Positions 36,371 through 46,762 of a stretch of 64,000 nt of DNA are shown piece by piece; position 1 is the stretch's first letter; the number at the start of each line of letters is the position of its first letter. The stretch comes from Seiridium cupressi (lineage: Eukaryota > Ascomycota > Sordariomycetes > Amphisphaeriales > Sporocadaceae): positions 536,022-600,021 of the forward strand of contig JARVKI010000014.1 of the NCBI GenBank assembly GCA_036674765.1, read 5' to 3'. Made by a program: the position numbers and the translations under genes. The notes under the pieces were generated by a model. That model was not told where the DNA came from, ran no database searches, and saw nothing but the letters and a program-made list of their open reading frames with translations.

Positions 36371-38521
36371 AGTGAGACAGATCACTTGAGATCGGCAAAT
36401 AAGCGAACACAGGATGACGCGCACACTAAGAAGCGGTGAGAGGATCGTACGGGTGTAGGTGAGGTATAAGATGATACTGAACTCCCGGCGACTCAACCCA
36501 CAACAAGAGCGTTGTTGTTGCCATTTATATATGCTTTGCTGGCCACATCGTCGCTGATGTCCTCGCATCCCGACACCATCTTTCTCATGAAGCTGGCAAC
36601 AGTTGAAATGTCGTGCTAGCGCCGTGCGTCACCCTGCTCGAAGGGTCGTATTATTCCTTGTGACTTCACGAGGTACAGGGCTTCTGGAACAATGTGGGCA
36701 TCGATGGTTGTTACCACTCGGCGAGTCCCCATAGAGACATGCACAACCCTGATATGTCCAGGGGCATCACGATCCGGCACTTCACACTTGCCATTCCTGG
36801 AAGATAATAAGACGTGGCGAGCTGTTTCATAAGAGTATTGGAAACTTCTGCGACCATTCAGGGACCGGATTCAGCATGGGATCTGACCCCACGATGAGTA
36901 CCAGAAGTATATCTGTGGATTCGAATATCATAATGGAATTAGAAAACCCGTCAACGTCATATGTGCTTGAGCTCTCGCGATAATGTACGCAAGACTCAGA
37001 ACGGAAGCCCATCGCAACAGGATCGACGGGGGGTCATATGAAGAGGTGGTATTGAGAGCTGTTCGAGGGCTGTAGCATCGTCTGCTCCGTTGCCACGGTC
37101 CTTGGAAGAACCCTTGCCGCAGGTGATCAATGGCTGTTATTCCGTTCAGGGGAACTGTACTGTGCATATGCCCACAAACGCAAGTACAGAACCCATATAA
37201 CACGTGCAACTCGACGAGCTCTCTGTCTTGGCATCTAGGATAAAGAGAGGCTTGGTATGGAGGACGTTGCAGGATTTGGAATAGTCGATCGGACGCGCAA
37301 GGGGACACTGCGTTCAACACCGGTGAGCAAGGGCCACGGATAGGTATGGAGGAGAAGTATCTTCAGAGTGCAAAGGGGGCAGTTGAAGGGGCGTAAAACG
37401 CTACCGTTCACAACACAAATCCTTTCAGCAGGGCAGGTAGCTGGCAGTGTCTCCCCCGGCAGAAGCTTGGGTCGATACGAGGCGGCAGGCCCAGAGCCTA
37501 TGCCAAGCCGGCATCCCAGCCGACTCAGTGACGAAGAGAAATTGATGAACGCGGACATGTTGGCAGAGGGCAGAAAGACGCCAGCTGCATAGGTGCTGTA
37601 TTGCAAGAGCGCCGGGCGAGAAACAGAGTTGCAGCTAGGGACCCCTAGTTGCAGCAGCAGAGTCACATCTCTTACGCGATATGTTCACATAAGCTTATCA
37701 TAAGCGACTGTTCCGGGTTCTGTCCGTGGAGACAGAATCGGAACGACGTTGGCTCAGTGCTCGTGGCGGCTTCTGGGGGAACGATCATGTCCAGTATGTG
37801 GAAGAGCCAGGCACGAGTCGAGGCGCGTTGTAGAAACAGGCGGTTACCCGGCCGAGTGTCGGATATGGCAGCATCAAAAATGGGGATGTCGTTATAAAAC
37901 GGGCTGCTAGATACAAGCGATGATCTCGACCCCTTCGGGAACGGAGTGTGCAGCTTTTCGGCAAGGCGACCGCAAGCAGGCTAGAGGAGTTGTAAGAATT
38001 AGAGTTTGAACTCGCCCCCTGCTTCCCGGGACCACCTGTGAGACCTGGATCCCTGGCGGGCGTGGGACCCCTGGCAGCGTGGGACCCCACTACCCGCCAC
38101 CCCCCCATAGTGAGCCTCAGGCATGAGAAGAAGCTCAAGCTGACGCCTTCCGCTTCTGTCTTATTGTTCTGTGACAAATTGATCACGCATTCGAGGTCGC
38201 CGAAGTCCATGGCTACGACAATTGGGATCGAAATCGCTGGCCAATGTGTGTAGAGGCGGAGAATCTCAGTATTCTGCGACGACAAAGCTTGTCCAGGATG
38301 GACCTGGATGGACCCTGGGCATACTACCTTCCTAGAATACGAGGGCGACGCTGTGGCACCTAGTCGCGCTGAGCTATGATAAGAGGCGCTTGTTCCCACA
38401 ATGTAAGTGCATCTCGTTGCACCTGCCGATGACGCCTTCCCCCATTCCTCATTGGCCATTGACCAGACTCTACCATTTACACTGCCCTTACATAACAGAT
38501 TAGCTGTTCAAGTAGTAAAAC
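36371..38521. other. Divergent intergenic region, no supported gene
   Basis: 2.15 kb holding the promoters of the TmpL-like gene (minus) and the enoyl-CoA hydratase gene (plus). Open frames at 36928-37320, 37235-37666 and 37785-38459, all minus, are Ser/Pro/Arg-rich, mutually overlapping and without domains. A C-rich run (CCACCCCCCCATAG) lies near 38097-38110. Confidence 0.55.
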
Positions 38522-39580
38522 ATGGCAACCTTGACGGTGGAGCCACTTGTATCTGCTAGCACACCAGTGGAGAAAGTGAAAGTCATCGCATTCAACAGGC
38601 CAGAGAAGAGAAATGCCCTCTCCCAGGCCCTCATAGGCGACTTTCTTAGAGAGCTCACCGCCGCATCAGAGGACAGCAATGTCAATGCCATTGTCGTCAC
38701 TGGGAATGCCTCCTTCTTCTCAGGTTCGTTGTTGTCTCTGCGTTGAAAGCGGAATTCGGACAAGCGATCCGCTGCTAAATTGGCACAGCTGGCGCCGACA
38801 TCAAGGAGATTGCAGCGATCGATACAGAGGCTGCACAGCGAGGTCGATACCTCGAAGACCTCTGCAAAGGCCTGGCAGCTGTCCGAAAGCCAGTAATTGC
38901 TGCAGTCGAGGGAATGGCGGTAAGGTCTCTAGAAGTCACTGGTTTGCATCACCTTCAGACAGGCCAATTGACTGACTACTTGGAACTTTGCAGCTTGGTG
39001 GAGGATTCGAGGTTGCACTCATGGTAGGATCTCTTGAGCAATCCTGTATTTCCTCTACGATCATGTGGCGTATGCCATACTAAGCTCTCGCGCAGTGTGA
39101 TATCATCTTGGCCTCTGAGAAGGCTTATTTTGGGTTGCCTGAAGTCAAGATTGGACTGATACCCGGTGCCGGAGGAACTCAACGTTTGACTAATGCCTTG
39201 GGCAAGTACAAGGCTATGCGATTGATCTTGTTCGGCGATTCAATCACTTCCCGGGAAGCAGAAGCCCATGGCCTCGTGACCCATGTCTACGAACCGGGCA
39301 CAGTGTTGGAAAATTCGATCAAGATCGCCAGTCAACTCGCTGGGCTTAGCCCTGGGGCGGTATCACTAGCCAAGGAAGCCATTCGTCGATGTACGTCTAG
39401 TGTGTCCCCCCACTCTGGCGTGAAGTTGTGCGCTGACGATGTGATTTTCTCATGATAGGCGATGATAAAGGTCGAGATGATGAGTTCGAGCGCAGCTTAT
39501 ACTACTCCGCTTTTAGCTCATCCTACAAGGTAGAGGGAATTGCGGCGTTTCTGGAGAAGCGACCACCTAAGTGGTCTTGA
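38522..39580 (+). CDS. Enoyl-CoA hydratase/isomerase (crotonase) family enzyme
   Basis: Hydrates trans-2-enoyl-CoA in fatty-acid or amino-acid breakdown. Five exons: 38522-38723, 38789-38919, 38994-39023, 39096-39390, 39459-39580, giving 259 aa. Crotonase motifs: FNRPEKRNALS, the oxyanion-hole loop SAGADIKE, IAAVEGMALGGGFEVALMCD, and EVKIGLIPGAGGTQRL. Both catalytic glutamates of true hydratases are present (GGGFE and LPE), so hydratase activity is expected rather than only isomerase. Exon 3 is a 30-bp microexon coding LGGGFEVALM, including the first catalytic Glu. The C-terminus is PPKWS, with no peroxisomal SKL, and the N-terminus is not a clear mitochondrial presequence, so localisation is open. 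It may be ordinary beta-oxidation and unrelated to the peptide locus 3 kb away. Confidence 0.93.
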
Positions 39581-42247
39581 TATAGTGTTAGATGTTAGTT
39601 GCCAAAGAAAGCTTCATGGGATTTCAATCAATGCCGACGTGATATCAAATAAACTCGCGACGATAATAATATAAAGCTTAGGGGTCTTTGATAAATTGAA
39701 AGCTATACTACAATCAAGATTCTCCTTCATTATGTTGCTGTTCTGAATTGGCTCCGTGTCTCAATTGGGGTCCCACAATACCGTACATCATGTCAGCAGT
39801 GGCCGCACAGGGCACCCGAAATAGGGGCAGGCTGTCTTGCAGCTACCGACAGCTCCGAGATAGCTACTCGATGCATAATTCCTATTCTCCTTCGCTTACA
39901 TAGTGCCGTAGCATGTGGCTGACTAAGTTGTCTACCGTTTCATCAACTACTTACTTAAAAAAAATACAAATTAGGTACCCCCACCTACTTTCTAGAACTG
40001 GCTTTAACTACACCCACACCAGCCTTGCCCCTGATGACCTCACCTGGAGATCGACCATTTCCCCTTGCAGTATCAAGATTTCGCCAAGATAAATGAAAAA
40101 TCGTGTTTATTTGTCAAGAACAGCGTTGACGTTCGCCACCCAGTCGTTACCTTGAGACGATAATAGCTAGGCTGTCGTCACCCAACAGAGGCAACGGAAG
40201 TGCAATATAGTCGGAGGCGTCGGAGTCGCCGAGCCTACGGACCTGGAAATAATTTTGGATCTCTTGTGGATATACTCAGTGCTTTTGGCAATGTTACCTT
40301 AGCTATAATCTGGTTGTTACCGGGCGCGCACACTTACGCGGCGCGAAAATTGGAATAGCTACAGCACTGTATAGTGCGGTAATTATGCTTCAATGTTACA
40401 AAAGACAATGATTTGTTGCAGCAATTCTCAAATGGTAGTCTATACTACTGCACGTCATGCTACAAACGCTGGGCTTAATTATCTTGGGGTTGATGAGGCA
40501 ATTCACCGGAATTCGGTTGGGTTTGAAACTGGCGTGCCGTTTCTCCAGATGAACCCGGCGGGATCAGAGATCCCCATCAGAGAGGGTGTACACAACTAAG
40601 CGACTGCGATGCCCCTTGTGCTGTAGCCCACACTATCGCCTCAGGAATTTTGGCCGGCTTGAGGGGGGCACACCACCCGAGGTACACACCCCCATGCGCT
40701 ACCCACGTGGGAAACTGTCGAGATTCGAGTAGGGTGTCACCTACCACTCGCTACTTTTTTCTCCTACGAAACAAGCCACCTGTGGGGTAGAATACAGAAA
40801 GCTTCAATTAACAGCTTAACTGTTTTGTACCTATCCCTTGAGAAAAATGTGACGATGAGCAGGAGTTTCAGGCAGACATGAACATCATATCAAATATGTT
40901 TACGACATAATCGCCAAGACTTTTACAAACTTCTATATGTAGTAGTTACCAACGCGAAGCTTTATTGCGACTCCCACAGTGATGTCGACCGGCGATCAAT
41001 TCCCCTTTCTACAAGCACCCTTGTTTGATCCAGAACGACCACCACGGGCCATTTGGAATACACCACCCTCGTCATAGCACCATAATAAACCTGGTTAAGT
41101 CTACCATTGCATCGGTGCCGACAATCTGGGGAACCCTGGTTACCTGCCCAATATGACCCCGAACACACCACGCTAAAGACTAACTATCATAAGTGACAGG
41201 TCTCGGGTATCTAACATCTACCGCTCGGGTGAGATGCCGTGATAAGTACAGTCCGGATTCATGTCTACTCAGTGAGTAAACCTCGTATGAGGAAACCAGA
41301 TCGTCCTTGTTCTAGAAGGCGTCCTCGTTTTCGCTACTTGTTTGGCCCACAACAATTTTTCTCATCTGAATTCTCCATCGACTATGCCCTGAGCAATGAC
41401 TGTGGCAGTCGTCATGCCGGCAGTCATTAGCAAGTAGATACTCTCCCAGCATTCATTCTGTTGCACACCACAAGCCGTAGCGGTTGCCTCCTCGTCATAC
41501 TCATGCAGGTACCCGACCTGCCATTCAGCAGCCATCTTGTTCGTGTTAGCGCTGTGTAATCGTGAGAGTCTAACCGATTGCCCCTCCCCCATTCTGTCTC
41601 GTCGGGTAACAGGACACCCTGCAAGCGCTGCCCAACGTGCAGATAGACTCGCTTACGCTTGAGGGCCGAGCCGCACCCACCCATTCAACCCTTGCCACTA
41701 GCGCATCTCTGACCACCGTCCGTGCAGGAAGGGGAGGGAAAGCCTTGGTCACTACAATGTAGTCAGGGCGAAGCCTATCATGATCAGCATTAGCATCCTG
41801 TGCGGCCCACCAAGACTTGGGTCGTTACAGATGACGTGGTTTTCGAGCTCCCACTAGTGTAACTACAGTCTGAGGCCGGAACCACATATCTCTCTTTCGA
41901 GTACTACAGACATTGACAAATTCACTAGTTTTCGATGAGGTAAATAAGTGTAGTAAACAGCGCAGACGAGCATGCACACCCAAGTTTTTAATTATAAGAG
42001 AATTGTAATTGAAAAGCACATTGATATTGACCCTCACTGAAAATATGGTCACGACTACTGCCCAAAGGCTCCACTAAACAAATCAAATTTTACCCTTGTG
42101 AAGTCTTCTTGGTGTAGCTGTCAGCCTTATTTTCTTCCTTCCCATGTTCCTAGAAAAGTTTCAAGAAATGGCGTCATTTCTGGTTCACATTTGATATTGA
42201 CCACGGCTGTGGGATTTGTATATAGCCAATTCAAAATGCGAAGCCAA
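39581..42247. other. Intergenic region (3' sides of convergent genes), no supported gene
   Basis: 2.7 kb between the enoyl-CoA hydratase and the UstYa-like gene. Open frames at 40393-40599 plus and 41362-41752 minus (three frames) lack signal peptide, membrane segment or HxxHC motifs. I specifically looked for a second DUF3328 gene or a methyltransferase here and found none. An A-rich run is near 39957-39968. Confidence 0.55.
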
Positions 42248-43254
42248 CTATGCCGCCGTACAAGACGGCGGAAGACTATCCAGAGTTCCCAGCGGCTCGC
42301 CATCTCTATAGCCAGCTAGCTTGCTGTTGGCATATTCTTTCCAGCCGACGAATCGCGGACGCCGTTTCTGAGCGGGCTGCCAGTGAAGTTTCTTTGGTAG
42401 ATCCTCCCAATTTCGAATCAGATTGCCTTCGTACCAGTCTATCATCGCATCATAGTCCCGGCACACGCGATTGACCGCGAAATCGGGCTGTGGTGCTTCT
42501 TGGCCCTCGACCCAGTTGAAGAAAGTGATTTCAGGATTGGCGTAACACATCAGGTCCTGCAGTAGTGAGTCAAGACAGTGGTTGACGTGGGCCATCTGGA
42601 AGAGAGGCGGGGTGAAGTTGAAGCGACTGCCGTAGTAGTATTCGTAGTTGGTTATGAGATTCTTGCGCAACACGTCGAGACAGTGTACTTGATGTACGCC
42701 GTCCAGGATAGCGATGTAGCTGTTGGTCCCATAGCCGAAATCTTCCGGAACTTTGAGTACCATCTCCGGGTCTTTGCCCGCCCGTCTAACCTCTTCCTCG
42801 CTTACGGCGATGACGCCATTCTGGCCGATCCTCTTCCACGCCGCGTCTACCTCCGGGCTGGGCGGCGATCGATATATATGTCGCGGAATAGAGGGGTCCG
42901 GTAGCAATATGTCATCACGTTGAGTTTGATAATAAGTGACAGATAATCGATCGAGCAAGGCGCCTAGCTTATCAGGTAAGCATATATCCCTAGCTTTTGA
43001 ATGCACTCTTCAAAACACAGGAGAGCCCCAAACTCACCCTGCCACTCTATGCAGTGGGTGTTGTCAATATGGAAGTAGTTTCTTGCCAGTAGGAGTGTTA
43101 CAAAATTTGTAACGCATAGAAACGCCATCATAGGCAATTTCCCCCTGAAGCTCTTCCAGACCGATAATTGGGGCGAAACAGGGAGAGCTTCGCCCTTCAA
43201 CAACCCCATATCGCCCGAATCGTCCTGTTCTTGTGCGAGTACGACATACCCCAT
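42248..43254 (-). CDS. UstYa-like (DUF3328) oxidase, candidate RiPP-modifying enzyme
   Basis: Member of the fungal DUF3328 family. UstYa/UstYb and relatives catalyse oxidative cyclisation or other oxidations of Kex2-processed ribosomal peptides (ustiloxin, phomopsin, asperipin-2a). Two exons, 43254-43038 and 42963-42248, give 310 aa; the GTGAGT donor and CTAG acceptor join EWQ to GALLDRL in frame. Layout: short cytosolic leader, one membrane segment at about 40-57 (LPMMAFLCVTNFVTLLLA), then a luminal domain with PSPEVDAAWKRI, the first motif HQVHC (163-167) and the second HVNHC (198-202), followed by the usual DLMC (209-212). Both family-defining HxxHC motifs are intact, as is the Cys of DLMC. 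It is transcribed away from the repeat-peptide gene, 1.5 kb off, which suggests a divergently controlled pair. DUF3328 enzymes also occur in non-ribosomal clusters (cyclochlorotine), so substrate assignment is by neighbourhood. Confidence 0.92.
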
Positions 43255-44748
43255 GGCTGCTATAGTGGGAGGTCAATGGCACCTCAAAGAAAACATATAC
43301 TTGACCGTAAATTGAGTTGTTGTCAACCGATCGTAAAGTATTAAAATGCAAAGCGGATTATTCCCTTGGAAAAGACAAGACTTTGGTGAGTAGCTGCTTT
43401 CAGATGCCACCTCACATTACTAAAATCATTTTCTCCCATACAACTAGTGAAGACCTGCAAAAAGAAAATTTTTGTGCAGACGCTTTCATTTATCGTGTCT
43501 CAAAGGCCTGAATTGCAAGTTTAGAGTCGGGTTGGGTTGATTCACCTTACGTGACCTAATATCCCAGCCTTTCGATTTCGCAATTGAAGCCATTCCCGTA
43601 CGCCCCGTAAGCGATAAAGCTAATCTGGCAATACAACTAACTAGATTAAGGTTTTTACCGCTGGGCGGTCAATTCTAAACAGAAAACCTTAGGCCACTAA
43701 AAGGCCAAGCATTTGGATGAGAGTTTGAAATTCAGCAAATGCTTTGGCTTTTACTGGCCAATTCTACTACATTCACGCATTGAGCGTTGCTGTGCGATAA
43801 AAGCCTCAATTAGTAGAGGTCGTTTTGTATCAACAAAACACAGTACGATTTGGTAATTAGTCAGTATACATACTTGAACCCTGGCATATGATATTATGCA
43901 TTTTTCAAACTGTACATGCCACCTTTAAAACGATCATACTACCAGATTGTATGTTCACTGATCTCTTCGGAGTTCCGAGGCAATGGTAAATGGACCCCGG
44001 ACGCCTCCTTAATGCGATAAATGACCGGCAAGGCACCCTTGTTAATTCTCTCTTCCACCTTACGGGAAACTCGTGACAATTGCGTTGAGAGGGACTGGAC
44101 TGTTCTTTGCAGAAGGTTCTTTGCCGCTCCGAAATAGACTATGGGTATGCAAGGCTCCTTACCATGACTTCACTCTACATTCCATCGCCTAGATTAGGTT
44201 ATTATTTTGCAATGGATTCGCTTGTTGTATCCTTATTGCGCTATGATCGCTCAATAATCATCTGCCAAAGTAAAATCTACAAAAGCGTAGAGTTTTGACC
44301 CACCCTGGGGAAATAAGCATGTGGCCCAGGCAAGTATACTTGAATAATTTTAGGCTCTCTACGTTGCGAGGTTCTGTAACCTTGAATCTGTGAAAACAAT
44401 GGTATACCGTTAAACTTAATGGCGATTGGCAGTTTGCTCTTGCCTTCTGCCTGTGAGTTTGGAATTTCAGGGTTTGTACCTGTCTCGTACGAGGAAAAGA
44501 CGTCATTTCAACCTCCAAGGCACTATTTCGTTGTCAATTCAATATGAAGGCTTTCACTTCGGCACGGATGACTTATTCCAGAGCATTTGTAATCTGCAGT
44601 CTCCTAGGAGACTCATTTGTATAAAGTCGCGTCAATTCCCTGGAGCATATACAACTCGATATTCAGAGACATAAGCACCAAGAAAGTGATCCAAGTGCAG
44701 AGTGTTCTAACTTTCTAAGCCGGAATACACCCAGCACCTACACCAACG
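43255..44748. promoter_or_regulatory. Divergent promoter region between UstYa-like gene and repeat-peptide gene
   Basis: 1.5 kb with no supported gene; open frames 43317-43511, 44107-44298 and 44426-44674 have no features. A near-palindrome TCGGAGTTCCGA at 43967-43978 has CGG and CCG half-sites spaced by four bases, the style of a Zn2Cys6 regulator site. Part of it (GAGTTCCG) recurs near 46953 upstream of the alpha/beta hydrolase, in a different half-site arrangement. Chance occurrence of an 8-mer is not excluded. The sequence before the precursor ATG is C/T- and CA-rich with CAACGATG around the start. Confidence 0.4.
43967..43978. promoter_or_regulatory. Candidate Zn2Cys6-type binding site CGG-N4-CCG
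   Basis: TCGGAGTTCCGA, inverted TCGGA/TCCGA arms, sits about 710 bp from the UstYa-like start and 770 bp from the precursor start, roughly central in the divergent promoter. No regulator gene is visible in the window to pair with it. Confidence 0.3.
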
Positions 44749-45108
44749 ATGTTTTCTCCCAGGATCTTCGCGCTTCTGCTGGCCACAACCTCCATGACGG
44801 CTATTGCTGCCCCCATTGCTGGAGGCTCTCAAGGTACTTCCGTTATTCACCTTTTAGGCCGTAACTAGCTGTTTGGAGGTGTATCTGACATCCATCAAAT
44901 AGTGCGACAAGCCGTTGCTGAAGAGGATCTCGAGCCCGGTGCATGGAACGCAGTAGTGATTACCAGTAGTGCCGAAAAACGCGCCGAGGATCTTGACCCT
45001 GGCGCATGGAATGCCGTGGTTATCACCAGCAGTGCTGAAAAGCGAGCGGAAGAAGATCTTGAACCTGGTGCGTGGAATGCTGTGGTCATCACCAGTAGCG
45101 CCGAATAA
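44749..45108 (+). CDS. Kex2-processed multicore secreted peptide precursor (candidate dikaritin RiPP precursor)
   Basis: Two exons, 44749-44833 and 44903-45108, give 96 aa; the 69-bp intron separates the leader from the repeats. Residues 1-20 are a signal peptide (MFSPRIFALLLATTSMTAIA). A short spacer, APIAGGSQVRQAVAE, follows, then three tandem units of about 21 residues: acidic EDLEP or EDLDP, invariant PGAWNAVVITSSAE, and Lys-Arg at 54-55 and 75-76. The last unit ends at SSAE without KR because the stop follows. Kex2 cleavage in the Golgi would release three nearly identical peptides. The repeats are identical in protein but use different codons throughout (GTAGTGATT, GTGGTTATC and GTGGTCATC for Val-Val-Ile), so the peptide sequence is under selection. 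The partner UstYa-like gene points to oxidative modification, probably at or around the single Trp. Alternatives: an unmodified secreted peptide or pheromone; it lacks the Cys/Trp pattern of known alpha-type pheromones. No standard annotation would be expected to name this gene. Confidence 0.9.
44918..45105 (+). repeat. Three in-frame tandem repeats of ~63 bp encoding the peptide cores
   Basis: Units begin at GAGGATCTCGAG, GAGGATCTTGAC and GAAGATCTTGAA. They share the amino-acid sequence almost completely but differ at many third codon positions, so they are an old duplication kept by selection and not a recent slippage product. Confidence 0.9.
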
Positions 45109-45928
45109 TGCGCCGAATATGAGCGTATTGTGTAGAACACAATTGCTACTTCGAGAGCAGTAGGACAGTAATTGAGCGAATTGTTCAGAGGCTCCTTGCA
45201 GAGCAGTTTGGCTAATGACTGCCTCGAGTTGTTATTGACTGTTTTAGGAGGGGAAGAGAGTGGTTGTTCTCCGGTACGGTCGCGGATGGGATGATACGAA
45301 ACAAAGCTCTCTTCACACCACTGGCTTACTAAGACGCTGTTTGGATGGCAGTAGCAGATGCCGAAGACTTAGCATAGATCTCGATATGAGGAATCAACAA
45401 ACGCTACTGGCGTAATAAGACGTGAATTCTTTAAGAAGGGTGACTGATGCTGAGAAAGTAAAAGACTTCCAGACCAATGTAGAGAAGCTAGTGCTAGAAC
45501 TATTCAGAAGCGTGCTGATTATGGTGGTAAAGAAGATATATATCTAGGTTCAGGTATGTCTTGATACATGGGCCCGAGTAATAGGCACACGGCTTTGGTC
45601 TGATTGTAATACCGACGTCTCGTGCATCCATTGTCCGCCTCAGCCATTATCTGTCTACACGCTATCATAAAAAAATGTAAGCTGAATTAGTGATCGTTTC
45701 AAGCAACAATAGAACAAATTCACGAGTAACATATGCGGCACTTTTTGGACAGGGTTCCTACGACCGGTTCCTGATTCGCTTTTGATATCTATGGATCTCA
45801 AGCATGGATTTGATTGGAGGTCTGATGTGCTTCAGAGAAAGTGAGGATTTATGCCGTTGAAGTTGCTTGATCCTTGTGCGATGATGCCCCGGATTTTGCC
45901 CTCTATCACCAAGTATTAGAAGACTATT
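45109..45928. other. Intergenic region downstream of the peptide gene
   Basis: 0.8 kb between two convergent genes (peptide precursor plus, alpha/beta hydrolase minus). No open frame of interest and no further repeat units were found after 45108. Confidence 0.6.
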
Positions 45929-46762
45929 TTATAAATCCTTGAAGTCCGCGGGTAGTTTCTCGGAATTGACCCAGGCGTTGACACCATGTGCAAACAGACC
46001 CGGAAGCTGGATGTTCCACCAGTGCACTGCCTCTTGTACAACCACTGCCGCATTGTTTACACCCTTCTTCTGGCCAGCTTCCCTGAGCACGCGACCCATC
46101 TCCTTAACGCCGTCGACTTGATCCATTTTTGCACCTGCCACCACACACGTTCTGACTCCTGAGTTGGCTACCCTCTCAACAGTCTCCCAACCGAATCTGT
46201 TTCCGAGGGCATCAGAAACCTCTGCCGACAAGGCTTTTGAGCGATTCTGAACCATCGCTTCCTTGAGTGCAGGGCTCACAACCAGCCCCTGCTTTCTCTC
46301 TACCAGTTCATTCAGACCGGGAATCCTGTTGATCACGAAATTCATGGCTCCCAGGGCAGATGGGTGCTGCATGAACCACTTGTATACGCCCTGGTACGGC
46401 ATCGCGCCCGAGCTGAAGCAGCTGCTGACGACGTGCGGATGGCGCGCTACCAGCTCGAGGGCGGTGAAGCCGCCCATGGACATGCCTACAACGTGTGCTT
46501 TCCCCCCATGTGCGTGCTTGGTTATCACATTGGCGACAGCATCAGCGGCTGTTTCGAGTGAGAATGAAATCAGATCGCGCGACCCGGAATGATGCGGCAA
46601 ATCTACAAGGATCAGATGGTGAGAGGCAAGGACTGCGTCGCTGGCGACAGCGTTCCACTCAAGATGGCACGAGCCGGCGCCATGAAGGAAGAGAATGGTG
46701 AGATGTCCTGATTTGTTCCTTTCCTCGAAGAATAGTTCTTGCGTTTGATTTGGTGACGCCAT
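45929..46762 (-). CDS. Alpha/beta hydrolase fold protein
   Basis: Intronless, 277 aa. It has the canonical order of an alpha/beta hydrolase: oxyanion loop LFLHGAGSCHLEW near residue 25-37, nucleophile elbow GMSMGG near residue 95 (Ser), an acid on the segment CVVAGAKMDQVDGVKE, and a C-terminal His in EAVHWWNIQLPGLF. No signal peptide or membrane segment, so probably cytosolic. Reaction and substrate cannot be told from sequence; it may be an esterase, thioesterase or epoxide-type hydrolase. It lies convergently 0.8 kb from the repeat-peptide gene, and its upstream region shares GAGTTCCG with the peptide promoter, so it could belong to the same pathway. No known dikaritin pathway requires such an enzyme to my knowledge, so this is only proximity. 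Confidence 0.88.
   Translation of the reverse strand: MASPNQTQELFFEERNKSGHLTILFLHGAGSCHLEWNAVASDAVLASHHLILVDLPHHSGSRDLISFSLETAADAVANVITKHAHGGKAHVVGMSMGGFTALELVARHPHVVSSCFSSGAMPYQGVYKWFMQHPSALGAMNFVINRIPGLNELVERKQGLVVSPALKEAMVQNRSKALSAEVSDALGNRFGWETVERVANSGVRTCVVAGAKMDQVDGVKEMGRVLREAGQKKGVNNAAVVVQEAVHWWNIQLPGLFAHGVNAWVNSEKLPADFKDL

Noticed and set aside
37785..38459. 224-aa minus-strand frame between the TmpL-like and hydratase genes
   Set aside because: Low-complexity Ser/Pro/Gly translation with no homology features; sits over the likely hydratase promoter.
44749..45108. Peptide precursor as a mating pheromone gene
   Set aside because: The core has no Cys pair and no WCxxxxxxCW-like pattern of known alpha-type pheromones, and a UstYa-like gene is adjacent; kept only as an alternative.
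44895..45140. Antisense repeated frame opposite the peptide precursor
   Set aside because: It is repetitive only because the sense strand is repetitive; it has no signal peptide, and the codon-level pattern supports selection on the sense frame.
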